64,000 bases of DNA from JAWWOW01 sp033851265 (GTDB lineage Bacteria; Actinomycetota; Actinomycetes; JAWWOW01): NCBI GenBank assembly GCA_033851265.1, contig JAWWOW010000004.1, positions 1 through 64,000 of the forward strand, written 5' to 3'. Both the position numbers and the translations under genes were made by a program. This document shows, piece after piece, positions 49,530 to 57,689 of the stretch (its first letter is position 1; the number at the start of each line of letters is the position of its first letter). The notes under the pieces are model-generated. The model saw nothing but the letters and a program-made list of their open reading frames with translations. It had not been told where the DNA came from and did not search any database.

Positions 49530-51188
49530 TCAGTTGTGGCGGAGCCACCAGCGCCGTAGGCCGACTCCGGCCACGAGCAGGAACAGGCCCGCGAGAGCAA
49601 GGAGCGGCGTGCCACCCGTCGTCGCGAGCGATCCCTGACCGCCTGAGTTGCCACCCGAGGCACTCCCGCCTGGCGTGCCACCGCTGGTGCCGGTCTTCGG
49701 GTCGAATGCCGCGAGCAATCCTCGACCAGAGGATTGCCGCATCACCATGTTCAAGTTCTCGTGCGATGACTCATTCGCCGTTGCTGAGTTGTTCTTGACG
49801 CACGCGCCGATGCAGCCATCGGAGTACCCCACGATGACGCGCCCCTTGCCGTCGATCGTGATGTCGTTGAAGTCGAGCATGTTGCGCTGGTCGCAGATGT
49901 TGGGATCCGTCGCGGTCTTGTTGGACAGACCCTGGAGGTCGACGCAACCGCGCTGGACCGGGTCCTTGGGTGTGGTGTCGATCGTCTTCCAGGTCTTGCC
50001 ACCGTCGTACGTCAGCGAGACGTAGAGGTGCCACACGCCGGGCTTACCGTTCTTTACGAGGAAGCCATTGTGCTGGTCGTCGCCGACGGCGTCGGTGCCG
50101 ATGAAGGCGATCGCCGCGCGTCCCTTGTCGCCAGCGACGACCTGCGGGAACTGCACGTTCTTGACGCCGAGTGCGGACGACAGGTCGTACGGCTTGCTCC
50201 ACGTCTTGCCTTCGTCGTCGGAGTACGCCGTCTTCGCCGAGCTCTTGTTGCCGAGGATGATCTGGTTGGGATTCGTCCCGTCCTGCCATCCGAGGTAGAC
50301 GCGGCCGGCCTTGTCGATGTCGACTGCGGTATCGCTCTCATCGGCGTTGTGCCCCCCGGGCACGGTGTGGATCCGCCACGTGATGCCGTTGTTCTTGCTC
50401 ACGCTGACCGCTGGTTGCCCGCCCCAGAACTCGGAGTTCGTCAAGTTCTTGAACGTCGGCTTTCCGTGACATCCCTTGATCGGGATGTACGCCGTACCGT
50501 TCGGCGCGACCTTCAGGTGTCCGTGAATGCCCGAGCACGCGCCGCCGTACGGGTTGCCTGGGTCGTTGATCGGAGTGTTGGAGATCGGGACACCAGGGCC
50601 GAACGTGAGACCGCCGTCGAGGCTGACCGAGCAACTGGCGTTGAAGCCGTTCTGGGCGCAGTAGTAGACCGCGTTGGGATAGCCAGCCACGCCGCCGGTC
50701 AACGGGGCATGGAACGGGCCGCCGCCGACGGTTTGGTGATCGAGCAGCGTTGCCAGCCCGCAACCGGAACTCTGGGTCCAGTTGTCGCCCGCGTCGTCGG
50801 AGTAATACATCTCGCTGCAGGCGAGCAGCAGCTGCGAGGCGAAAATCCGGCCGGTCTGCTTGTCGACGAAAGTGATCGGGTCGAGCGAGGTGGTCTTGAT
50901 CGGCTCGGTCACGTCGGTCTGCTTGAGCGTGGTGCCCTTGGCCGTATCCGTGAATTTCATCGTGGTCTGGTGGATAGCGGCTCCGAAGACGACCACGTCG
51001 TGCTTGGGGTCGTAGCCCAGCGACGGCTCACCACCGGTGACCGGGTCTGTCCCGTCTGTCACGACGTACGGCGTGAAGGTCGCGACCGGCTTGGTCGCTC
51101 CGTGCGCCGCCATCGTGGCGAGCGGGATGACAGTGCCGAGGCCGAGCGCCGCCACGAGGGCAGCGCGACGGAGGTGGGAACGCCGCAT
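49530..51188 (-). CDS. Secreted sialidase-like (BNR/Asp-box) protein with LAxTG anchor
   Basis: 552 residues. Signal peptide MRRSHLRRAALVAALGLGTVIPLATMAAHGA. Asp-box repeats S-x-D-x-G-x-x-W appear at least four times (SDDAGDNWTQ, SKNNGITWRI, SDDEGKTWSK, TYDGGKTWKT), as in sialidases and other six-bladed propellers. The sialidase Arg triad is not evident, so it may bind rather than cut. The end has a Gly/Ser linker, LATTGG, a hydrophobic segment and RRWWLRHN, the class E sortase (LAxTG) pattern of high-GC actinobacteria. Confidence 0.8.
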   Translation of the reverse strand: MRRSHLRRAALVAALGLGTVIPLATMAAHGATKPVATFTPYVVTDGTDPVTGGEPSLGYDPKHDVVVFGAAIHQTTMKFTDTAKGTTLKQTDVTEPIKTTSLDPITFVDKQTGRIFASQLLLACSEMYYSDDAGDNWTQSSGCGLATLLDHQTVGGGPFHAPLTGGVAGYPNAVYYCAQNGFNASCSVSLDGGLTFGPGVPISNTPINDPGNPYGGACSGIHGHLKVAPNGTAYIPIKGCHGKPTFKNLTNSEFWGGQPAVSVSKNNGITWRIHTVPGGHNADESDTAVDIDKAGRVYLGWQDGTNPNQIILGNKSSAKTAYSDDEGKTWSKPYDLSSALGVKNVQFPQVVAGDKGRAAIAFIGTDAVGDDQHNGFLVKNGKPGVWHLYVSLTYDGGKTWKTIDTTPKDPVQRGCVDLQGLSNKTATDPNICDQRNMLDFNDITIDGKGRVIVGYSDGCIGACVKNNSATANESSHENLNMVMRQSSGRGLLAAFDPKTGTSGGTPGGSASGGNSGGQGSLATTGGTPLLALAGLFLLVAGVGLRRWWLRHN

Positions 51189-51304
51189 TGGTGATTCCTC
51201 CAGGAGGGCCGGCGCCGTTGCCGGTTAGGGGGGTACCTCTATTTGTTCGACGTGGAGGGCCCCAACCCCTGCCGCCGGCTCTCGAATGCGACCCCTGGTG
51301 CGAC

Positions 51305-51360
51305 CTTGATCAACAGCACTTCAGGTCCGGTTATCCGGACCCAGCTTGCTGTTGATCAAG
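51305..51360. repeat. Nested 56-bp inverted repeat (two-tier stem-loop)
   Basis: CTTGATCAACAGCA (51305-51318) pairs perfectly with TGCTGTTGATCAAG (51347-51360), and inside it GGTCCGG (51324-51330) pairs with CCGGACC (51335-51341) around TTAT. Between the two tiers are 5-nt bulges on each side. It lies in the 193-bp gap between two divergent genes, so it is not an ordinary terminator. No function is known. Confidence 0.65.
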
Positions 51361-51381
51361 AAGACCGACCACGTTGTTGCC

Positions 51382-51909
51382 ATGAGCATCACGCCGGACA
51401 CGAAGAACTGGACGTGGGTGCTCGAGCGTCCGTGCCCGGAGTGTGGGTTTGACACGCGAACCTTCCCGCGCGAGGACGCGGGCCGGATGCTGCGCGAGAA
51501 CGCCCAGCAGTGGCAACGACTGTTGGCTGACGGCGGCGAGGTTGGCCGTCGACCAGAGTCGCGCGTGTGGTCACCACTCGAGTACGCCTGCCATGTGCGT
51601 GACGTCTTCCGCATCTTCGACGAGCGACTGCGCATGATGCTCACCGAGGATGACGCGCAGTTCGCCAATTGGGACCAGGACGAGACAGCCATCACCGAGC
51701 GGTACGGCGAGCAAGGCCCGCATCAGGTCGCGGACGAAATCGGTGAAGCAGCAACTGCCCTGGCAGATCGGTTCGACAGCGTCCGCGGCGACCAGTGGAC
51801 TCGCGTTGGGCTACGCGGCGATGGCTCGCGGTTCACGATCGAGTCCTTTGCGCGCTACCTGATGCACGATCCCATCCATCACCTGCACGACGTCGGCTTG
51901 GCCGACTAG
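51382..51909 (+). CDS. DinB-family (DUF664/YfiT-like) protein
   Basis: 175 residues from ATG 51382. A four-helix bundle with metal His: WSPLEYACHVRDVFRIFDERLRMML and YLMHDPIHHLHDVGLAD at the C-terminus. A CPECG motif (PCPECGFDTRTFP) at the N-terminus marks an actinobacterial subgroup. Members are mycothiol- or bacillithiol-dependent transferases or of unknown role. The start is 22 bp past the inverted repeat. Confidence 0.86.
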   Translation: MSITPDTKNWTWVLERPCPECGFDTRTFPREDAGRMLRENAQQWQRLLADGGEVGRRPESRVWSPLEYACHVRDVFRIFDERLRMMLTEDDAQFANWDQDETAITERYGEQGPHQVADEIGEAATALADRFDSVRGDQWTRVGLRGDGSRFTIESFARYLMHDPIHHLHDVGLAD

Positions 51910-51921
51910 CTCCAACAGGCG

Positions 51922-52545
51922 CTATTGCGGGCCGGCGCCCCACTCATCAATGTGCGCGAGTTCTGCGAGTGCTCGTCGCCGAGGGGGCCCGAGCTTCCGC
52001 GCCGGGTAGCCGATCGGGATCACGGCGTACGGCTCGATGTCGTCGGGGAGCGCCAGGATCTGGCGCAGCTTGTCGGGCATCAGTGCGGCCATCGTGGTCA
52101 GTGCCGAGCCGAGGCCTTCGGCCGCCGTCGCAAGCAGCAGGTTCTGCACCGACGGCCACATCGAGGCGGGCAGCGCCGTCGGGAAGCAGTCAGCGGTGTC
52201 CGCGCAAACGACGACGGTCACCGGGGCTACAGCGATGCCGCCGCCGGTCAGTGACTGGTCGACGTCGGCGAGAATCCGCTCGTCAAGGTGTTCCTTCGCG
52301 ACGTGACGCGCGCCGCCTTCCCACAACTGAGTCGCCAGGTCGGCGATCTCCTTGCGCTTGCCGGGATCCCGCACGATGACGAACCGCCACGGCTGCGTGT
52401 TCTCCGCACTCGGTGCGTGCGTCGCGGCCGTCAGGATGCGCTCGAGTACCTCGTCCGGCACCGGGTCAGGCAGGAACGACCGGCACGCGCGCTGATGTGT
52501 CAGCACGTCGTAAATCGGCGGTCCGCCCGCGGGTCGCTCGCTCAC
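51922..52545 (-). CDS. Nitroreductase-family flavoprotein
   Basis: 207 residues. DVLTHQRACRSFLPDPVPDEVLERIL with APSAENTQPWRFVIVRD is the FMN-binding start of the family, and ASMWPSVQNLLLATAAEGLGSALTTMAA and VIPIGYPARKLGPPRR the remaining cofactor and dimer blocks. It reduces nitro groups, enones or related acceptors with NAD(P)H. Its start overlaps the enoyl-CoA hydratase stop by 4 bp. Confidence 0.9.
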   Translation of the reverse strand: MSERPAGGPPIYDVLTHQRACRSFLPDPVPDEVLERILTAATHAPSAENTQPWRFVIVRDPGKRKEIADLATQLWEGGARHVAKEHLDERILADVDQSLTGGGIAVAPVTVVVCADTADCFPTALPASMWPSVQNLLLATAAEGLGSALTTMAALMPDKLRQILALPDDIEPYAVIPIGYPARKLGPPRRRALAELAHIDEWGAGPQ

Positions 52546-53339
52546 TTGCCGCGGAACTCCGGGTCACGTTTCTCCCGAATGGCAGCGAGGCCCTCCTTGA
52601 CGTCATCCGTCACCGACGCCAGCGCTTGGGCCGCAGCTTCCATCTGTAGTGACACGGACAGCGGGGTGTCGAACGACTCGTTCAGGAGACGCTTCGACAT
52701 TCCGAGCGCGCGAGTGGGGCCGGCTGCCAAGCGACGCGCCAGCGCAATTGACTCGTCGTACAGCGACTCCTGCGGGACGCAGCGATAGGCCAGTCCGTCG
52801 GTGACTGCTTGTTCACCGACCGATCCCTCGCCGAGCATGACCATCGCTTTGGCGCGGGGCAGGCCGACCAGTCGCGGCAAGAGGTAGGCACCGCCGGCGT
52901 CGACAACCAGCCCGATCTTGGCGAAGGACCACAGGAACTTCGTCGCCGGCGACACCATCACGAAGTCGCATGCAAGGGCGATATGCGCGCCGGGTCCGAC
53001 CGCCGCACCGTCAACACAGGCGACGGTGGGCTTGTCGAGCTGCCACAGCTCGGTGACCAGCGTGTTCATCCCGCTGTGGAGTGCCTCGCTCATCGACCGC
53101 GGGTCGAAGTCTGGCTCGCTGACCTTGCCGAGTGACGACCCGGCCAAGTCTGCGCCGGCGCAGAAGGCGCCGCCAGCGCCGGTGAGCATGAGTGCGCGCA
53201 CCTTGTCGTCGTCACGACATTGTCGAACGGCGGCAATCAACCCGTCGCGCAGTGACGGATTGAGGGCGTTGCGTACTTGTGGTCGGTCGAGCGTTACGAC
53301 CGCTACGCCGTCGTCGACTTCGATGCGTACGTCCGACAT
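52542..53339 (-). CDS. Enoyl-CoA hydratase/isomerase
   Basis: 265 residues from ATG 53339. The crotonase fold is clear: VAVVTLDRPQVRNALNPSL, MLTGAGGAFCAGADL (oxyanion), KPTVACVDGAAVGPGAHIALACDFVM and KIGLVVDAGGAYLLPRLVG with Asp/Gly where Glu residues sit in hydratases, so the reaction may be an isomerase or other crotonase chemistry. It opens an operon with the nitroreductase. Its start codon is one end of a palindrome shared with the divergent old-yellow-enzyme gene. Confidence 0.9.
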   Translation of the reverse strand: MSDVRIEVDDGVAVVTLDRPQVRNALNPSLRDGLIAAVRQCRDDDKVRALMLTGAGGAFCAGADLAGSSLGKVSEPDFDPRSMSEALHSGMNTLVTELWQLDKPTVACVDGAAVGPGAHIALACDFVMVSPATKFLWSFAKIGLVVDAGGAYLLPRLVGLPRAKAMVMLGEGSVGEQAVTDGLAYRCVPQESLYDESIALARRLAAGPTRALGMSKRLLNESFDTPLSVSLQMEAAAQALASVTDDVKEGLAAIREKRDPEFRGK

Positions 53340-53366
53340 GACCCTGACGATAGCGTCAGGGTCATG
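53337..53366. promoter_or_regulatory. 30-bp palindrome holding both divergent start codons
   Basis: CATGACCCTGACG (53337-53349) and CGTCAGGGTCATG (53354-53366) are perfect inverted repeats around ATAG. The outer ATG on each side is the start codon of a gene: enoyl-CoA hydratase to the left, old yellow enzyme to the right. TATCGT and TAGCGT, reading in opposite directions across the centre, lie 7 bp before each ATG and can serve as -10 elements of two leaderless mRNAs. The core TGACGATAGCGTCA (53345-53358) fits the window-wide TGACR-N4-YGTCA motif. Confidence 0.65.
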
Positions 53367-54533
53367 ACCCCGGCGACCGACGTGTTCGCGCCTGCTCAGC
53401 TCGGGCCCATCACACTGCGGAATCGCACGGTGAAGAGTGCGACGTACGAAGCGATGTCGCGCGACGGTCTGATGACCGACGACCTCATCGATTGGCATCG
53501 CACGTTCGCCGTCGGTGGCATCGGCATGACAACGCTCGCCTACTGCTCCGTGGCAGAGCGCGGTCGCACCTTCCGGGATCAGATCTGGTTATGTCCCGAA
53601 GCGATTCCGGGCCTGCGGCGGTTCACCGATGCGATCCATGCCGACGGCGCCTCCGCGTCGATCCAGATGGGCCACGCCGGATTCCTGTCGCCGCCGCGTG
53701 TGACCCGGCACCGTCCCCTCGCACCGTCGCGCAAGTTCTCGCCGTACGCGCAAGCATTCAGCGGCGCCATGACGCGATCGGACTTCGACGAGCTGCGGAT
53801 GCAGTACGCCGCTGCGACCCGCGTCTGCGTCGACGCCGGGTTCGACGCGATCGAGGTGCACGTCGGACACGGTTACCTGCTCAGCCAGTTCCTCTCGCCG
53901 TACAACAACAAGCGGCGCGATGAGTACGGCGGGACCATCGCCAACCGGGCGCGGCTGGCCCGGCAAGCGCTCGAGGCCGTGCGCGCTGCCGCGGGTCCCA
54001 CCGTCGCTGTCTACGCGAAGCTCAATATGGAAGACGGGTTCCGCGGCGGGTTGACGCTCGACGATGGCATTGCCACGGCGAAGATGCTCGAGAGCGACGG
54101 CACGGTCGACGCGCTGCAGCTGACGGTCGGGCACACGACGCGCACGCCGATGTACCTCATGCGCGGCGGCAACCCGCTTCCCGAGCTAGCCAGCCGAGAG
54201 ACGAACACCACCCGTCGGATTGGCATGCGGGTCTTCGCGCGGTTCCTCCGCGACTACCCGTTCGAAGAGGCCTTTCTGTTGCCGCAGGCACGACGTTTCC
54301 GCGCCGAGCTGTCGCTCCCGCTGATGCTCCTCGGGGGCGTCACGCGACTGGAGACCATGCAGCAGGCCATGGCCGACGGCTTCGAGTTCGTGGCGATGGC
54401 TCGTGCGCTCATCTACGAGCCAGGTCTGGTCAACCGCCTGCAGGGCGGAGACGCGTCACCGTCCGGCTGCACACACTGCAACCTCTGCGTCGCGGAGATG
54501 GAGCTCGCGCAAACGCGTTGCGTGCTGCACTGA
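53364..54533 (+). CDS. Old yellow enzyme family NADH:flavin oxidoreductase
   Basis: 389 residues from ATG 53364. FAPAQLGPITLRNRTVKSATYEAM is the family start, followed by SIQMGHAGFLSP, FDAIEVHVGHGYLLSQFLSPYNNKRRDEYGG (the signature of the 2,4-dienoyl-CoA reductase type), VAYAKLN-like VAVYAKLNMEDG, and FEFVAMARALIYEPGLVNRL. CTHCNLCVAEMELAQTRC at the end resembles the Fe-S site of 2,4-dienoyl-CoA reductases, though the second half of that longer protein is absent. Reduces an enone or dienoyl-CoA. Confidence 0.9.
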   Translation: MTPATDVFAPAQLGPITLRNRTVKSATYEAMSRDGLMTDDLIDWHRTFAVGGIGMTTLAYCSVAERGRTFRDQIWLCPEAIPGLRRFTDAIHADGASASIQMGHAGFLSPPRVTRHRPLAPSRKFSPYAQAFSGAMTRSDFDELRMQYAAATRVCVDAGFDAIEVHVGHGYLLSQFLSPYNNKRRDEYGGTIANRARLARQALEAVRAAAGPTVAVYAKLNMEDGFRGGLTLDDGIATAKMLESDGTVDALQLTVGHTTRTPMYLMRGGNPLPELASRETNTTRRIGMRVFARFLRDYPFEEAFLLPQARRFRAELSLPLMLLGGVTRLETMQQAMADGFEFVAMARALIYEPGLVNRLQGGDASPSGCTHCNLCVAEMELAQTRCVLH

Positions 54534-54541
54534 CTGATCGC

Positions 54542-55132
54542 TCAACCGCCCGGCAGGATCGTGCGCCCCGGACCTGGCATCGACAACCCCGGCACCGGGA
54601 ACGCGGGCCCAGCATCCGTCGGCACCGGGACAGGCGATGCCTGCGGCGGGCCGGCCTGAACCGCGTTCACGAACGCAGGGCTGAGTCCCTTGAGCTGCAC
54701 CCACAACTGGTCCTGAGTCAGAAAGCCGCGGACTCCGTAACCCTCGGAGAACGAGAACACGAGTGCGAACAGGGTCGCAACCAGAGCGACCAGCAAGAGG
54801 AAAGCGTTCAGGGTCACGAGCGACACCAGCCATACAAGCGTGGTTGCGACCCAACCGCCGGCAACCTTCGACCGAAAACGGCTGCGTTCCCGGTCGCATT
54901 CGGCGCAGCCCGGAAGTTGGCCGGTGACTGTCTTGCGGAGTGCCATAGCAACCAGGACAGCGATCAGCAGGCTGAGAATGATCAGGACGACAACCCAGAC
55001 GGGGGTGCGCGTCTGGAACTTCCGGGAGATGCGCTGGGTCGCGGGCTTGCCGTGCCGCGCGCAGATCGCGGGAAAGTAGCCAGACGCCACCATTCCGGAC
55101 GGCAGCGTGAGCTCGAGCGGAGACCTAGCCAT
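54542..55132 (-). CDS. Membrane protein with proline-rich tail, unknown function
   Basis: 196 residues from ATG 55132, choice uncertain. A Cys-containing soluble N-terminus (FPAICARHGKPATQ) is followed by a membrane helix (TPVWVVVLIILSLLIAVLVAMAL), a CAEC pair (LPGCAECDRERSRF), two more helices (about 91-130) and a Pro/Gly-rich end. The CARHG and CAEC motifs suggest a zinc ribbon. Follows the VOC gene by 53 bp, probably the last gene of the alcohol dehydrogenase operon. Confidence 0.65.
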   Translation of the reverse strand: MARSPLELTLPSGMVASGYFPAICARHGKPATQRISRKFQTRTPVWVVVLIILSLLIAVLVAMALRKTVTGQLPGCAECDRERSRFRSKVAGGWVATTLVWLVSLVTLNAFLLLVALVATLFALVFSFSEGYGVRGFLTQDQLWVQLKGLSPAFVNAVQAGPPQASPVPVPTDAGPAFPVPGLSMPGPGRTILPGG

Positions 55133-55185
55133 CCGGAGTCTCTCGGAGCAAAACCCCAACCGCTTGAGCAATCCCGGATGGGCCG

Positions 55186-55698
55186 TTAGGAGGCTGGGGC
55201 GGTCTCCGGGGTCGAGTACTCGCCGCCAGGAACCCACTCGAAGTGCTGGATCTCGATCATCAACGGCAGCAGGTAACGAACATAGAACCCGCTGAGCTTC
55301 AGTACGCCGTAGTCATCCACACGCTTCTCGATGATCTCGACGCGGTCGTCCTTCTCTTTGTACTTCTTGCACCGCGCGAGGAACTCGTCGAGCTCCTCCA
55401 TGGTGTCGACAGACATACCGAAGTGGTCCTTGCGCGGGCACTCCATCGGGTTCTTGTCCGCAACGAGGAAAACGAACTGCCCGAACTCATAAGCCATAAG
55501 CACGAACTGACGACCGTCGTGCGTCTCGCTCGGCATCTCCTGCCAGCCGAAGACCTCGCTGTAGAAGTCGAGGAGCTCCTTGCGCCCGTCGGCATTGAGC
55601 AGTTCAGCAGGCACGCTCATCGCGACATGGTTGAACTTCGGATGCGGTCCCTTGGTCTCGACAGGTCCGTCGGCCGGTCGGGTCGTGGTCTCCGTCAT
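55186..55698 (-). CDS. VOC-superfamily protein
   Basis: 170 residues. KFNHVAMSVPAELLNADGRKELLDFYSEVFGW and DHFGMSVDTMEELDEFLARCKKYKEKDDRVEI are the paired modules of the vicinal oxygen chelate fold, with His in NHVA and DHFG and Glu in MIEIQHFEW as likely metal ligands. It overlaps the preceding alcohol dehydrogenase gene by 4 bp (ATGA). Likely a dioxygenase, isomerase or lyase in the same pathway. Confidence 0.84.
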   Translation of the reverse strand: MTETTTRPADGPVETKGPHPKFNHVAMSVPAELLNADGRKELLDFYSEVFGWQEMPSETHDGRQFVLMAYEFGQFVFLVADKNPMECPRKDHFGMSVDTMEELDEFLARCKKYKEKDDRVEIIEKRVDDYGVLKLSGFYVRYLLPLMIEIQHFEWVPGGEYSTPETAPAS

Positions 55699-56768
55699 GT
55701 TGGTGTCACCATCACCTTTCGCGTGATCGTTCCCGCGACTAAGCCTTCCATCGCCGCGAGCAGTCCATCGAGGGGAGTGTCATCGGGTTCAGCCAGTTCG
55801 TCGATGGGCAACCGGCCACTGGCCAGCAGGTCGAGAGCCGCCGAGAAGCCGCCGTCGTCGTATTCGTATGCACCGGTCACCTCCAGCTCGAGCAGGAGGA
55901 TGCGGAGCGGATCCCAGCGCGGCTTCTCCATGCTCGTTCCGGAGAGCACAAGAGTCCCCGCCGGGCCGAGCAGGCTGAGCGCCGCCTCCATCGCGACAGC
56001 GCGACCGCTGCATTCGATAGCCGCGTCGTACGGCTCATCCGTGACTTGCATCGGCATGGCCGGTCCGGCGGGCAGCTCGCTCGGGTCCACAGCGCGCGAT
56101 GCACCGACGCGTAAAGCGCGGTCGCGACGTGCCGCGGCCGGTTCGGAGACGGTGATGTCGTCGATGCCGTAGGCGCAGAGCGCCGCGACCGTCAGCAAAC
56201 CGATCGGTCCACCGCCGGTCACCAACACACGGTGACCGGGCCGCGCCTTTGACCGGGTGATGCCGTGGATGGCGACGGCCAACGGTTCAGCGAGCGCGGC
56301 CGCGCGTTGTGAGAGACCGTCTGGCACACGATGAACACGACGAGCGACCGTTTTGTGGAACTGCGCGTAGGCGCCGGTGCTCTCGTAGTCGTCGTCACCC
56401 TGGATGCCGGCTTGGCGACACAACGAGGTACGGCCCGCTTGGCAAAGCGCGCATTCGCCGCACGGCGTCGGCCCACCGACAACGCGGTCGCCGATTGACC
56501 ACTCGTCGACGTCAGCACCTAAGGCGACGACGCGACCGGACCACTCATGTCCATGCACCCGGCCTGGCGCGCTCCATCCCTCGATGACGAAGTGCAGGTC
56601 GCTGCCACACACCCCGCAGTAGTCGATCTCGACGAGCAGCTCATCGGGCGCGAGAGCTGGCGTCGGGATCTCGCGCACCTCGATCTGCCGGGGACCCTTG
56701 TACACAGCGGCACGCATCTTCGGCGGGATGTCAGTGCCCGCGGGCGGCCTCTGCGTGGGGGTCGTCAC
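55695..56768 (-). CDS. Zinc-dependent medium-chain alcohol dehydrogenase
   Basis: 357 residues from GTG 56768; ATG 56717, 17 codons in, is the usual family start (MRAAVYKGPRQIEVREIP) but has no clear ribosome-binding site. Catalytic zinc ligands are in CGVCGSDLH, GHEW and EPL; the structural zinc Cys cluster is CGECALCQAGRTSLC. The Rossmann motif is LVTGGGPIGLLTVAAL. It belongs to the threonine/sorbitol/butanediol dehydrogenase branch. A 14-bp palindrome lies 20 bp upstream of the GTG. It leads an operon with the VOC gene. Confidence 0.92.
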   Translation of the reverse strand: MTTPTQRPPAGTDIPPKMRAAVYKGPRQIEVREIPTPALAPDELLVEIDYCGVCGSDLHFVIEGWSAPGRVHGHEWSGRVVALGADVDEWSIGDRVVGGPTPCGECALCQAGRTSLCRQAGIQGDDDYESTGAYAQFHKTVARRVHRVPDGLSQRAAALAEPLAVAIHGITRSKARPGHRVLVTGGGPIGLLTVAALCAYGIDDITVSEPAAARRDRALRVGASRAVDPSELPAGPAMPMQVTDEPYDAAIECSGRAVAMEAALSLLGPAGTLVLSGTSMEKPRWDPLRILLLELEVTGAYEYDDGGFSAALDLLASGRLPIDELAEPDDTPLDGLLAAMEGLVAGTITRKVMVTPT

Positions 56769-56788
56769 CCGGCAAGGCTTCAGATCCC

Positions 56789-56802
56789 TGACACGCGTGT
56801 CA
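56789..56802. promoter_or_regulatory. Palindrome TGACACGCGTGTCA upstream of the first alcohol dehydrogenase
   Basis: Perfect 14-bp inverted repeat, identical to those at 16992 and 24995, 20 bp upstream of GTG 56768. The rest of the 57-kb gap (56803-57027) shows no gene. Confidence 0.7.
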
Positions 56803-57027
56803 AGGTTGGTGCTCGTTGGACGCCAAGCGGTGCGAATATTCAAACGAGGCGGAGTCAACCGAGGATCCGGAAACGTCGGCGGACATCGCCGTGCCCCATG
56901 ACGGCGAGCGGCCCTTACAGCGCGGCAAGAACGGTGCTTGTCGCGCGCCGAGGTCGACAGTTTTGACCTGTGGTGGTGCATTCAGCGGTAGGTAGGCGAA
57001 CGCGGGCATGCCTGCCAGGATTCGACC

Positions 57028-57570
57028 GTGCGCAGGCACCCCAGCACCTACGACGGTTGTCTTTTCGCGGCCATCGCTGTGTACGCACTGGGATGGTTGT
57101 TCGAGTTGCTGTACCTCGCGGCGTCCTCGGGCGACAAGTGGGGCGATCAGGCCCTTCCCGTGCTCTTCCGCGGATCCCTCGCGGTCCTTGTGCTGCTCTC
57201 CGCAGTCGTGCGAGGTCAACACCGCAAAGCCGTCGCCTATTACCTGCTGGTGGGCGCAGTGGCGAGCCTGGCCGGGAGTATCGGGGCGATTTGGGCGATC
57301 GGCCTGCCCATTTGGGTCGCCAGCGCCGGTGCCGTTCTGAGTATTGCCAGCGGCTACCTCGCCGCCTGGGCGGTGCGGTTAAGCAGCAGCGAACGGCCAG
57401 AGTCTTACCAGGAGCGAGCGGCTCGGCTTGCGGCCACTTATGAGGTCCAGGAGCAGAAGATGCACGACGCATACGCCGAGATGGGGCATCAGGCTCGGAT
57501 GCGACGGCAGGCACGCGAGCAGGAAGCTCACACACCCGATGCAAACCAAGCCAGCACTGAGCGCCCATAG
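57028..57570 (+). CDS. Membrane protein of unknown function
   Basis: 180 residues, GTG start. Four hydrophobic segments (LFAAIAVYALGWLFELLYLAA, ALPVLFRGSLAVLVLLSAVV, AVAYYLLVGAVASLAGSIGAIWAI, PIWVASAGAVLSIASGYLAAWA) followed by a charged, Gln- and Arg-rich cytoplasmic tail (EQKMHDAYAEMGHQARMRRQAREQE) likely to be a helix. No family recognised. Confidence 0.7.
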   Translation: MRRHPSTYDGCLFAAIAVYALGWLFELLYLAASSGDKWGDQALPVLFRGSLAVLVLLSAVVRGQHRKAVAYYLLVGAVASLAGSIGAIWAIGLPIWVASAGAVLSIASGYLAAWAVRLSSSERPESYQERAARLAATYEVQEQKMHDAYAEMGHQARMRRQAREQEAHTPDANQASTERP

Positions 57571-57650
57571 CGCCGGTTCCCGTTGGGGTTCGTCCACAGT
57601 CGTCAGGGTCGCGGTCAGGCATTCCACAGCCGCGGGAAGTTGACCGAAAT

Positions 57651-57659
57651 TGTCAGTGG
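57651..57659 (+). promoter_or_regulatory. TGTCAGTGG element upstream of the intact DUF222 gene
   Basis: Identical to the element at 34471-34479 upstream of the broken DUF222 gene, at nearly the same distance from the start codon (29 versus 28 bp). Confidence 0.45.
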
Positions 57660-57673
57660 GTCCGGGTATTTTC

Positions 57674-57689
57674 TCGAACATGTGTTCGA
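57674..57689. promoter_or_regulatory. SOS (LexA) box over the start of the DUF222/HNH gene
   Basis: TCGAAC-ATGT-GTTCGA, an exact match to the actinobacterial LexA box TCGAAC-N4-GTTCGA. The ATG of the gene is in the 4-bp centre, so LexA would cover the start codon and the mRNA is probably leaderless or nearly so. Induction by DNA damage is expected. Confidence 0.82.

Noticed and set aside
51305..51360. Possible integron attC site
   Set aside because: The nested stem-loop is similar, but the GTTRRRY core and the expected unpaired bases are not met and no integrase or cassettes are near.
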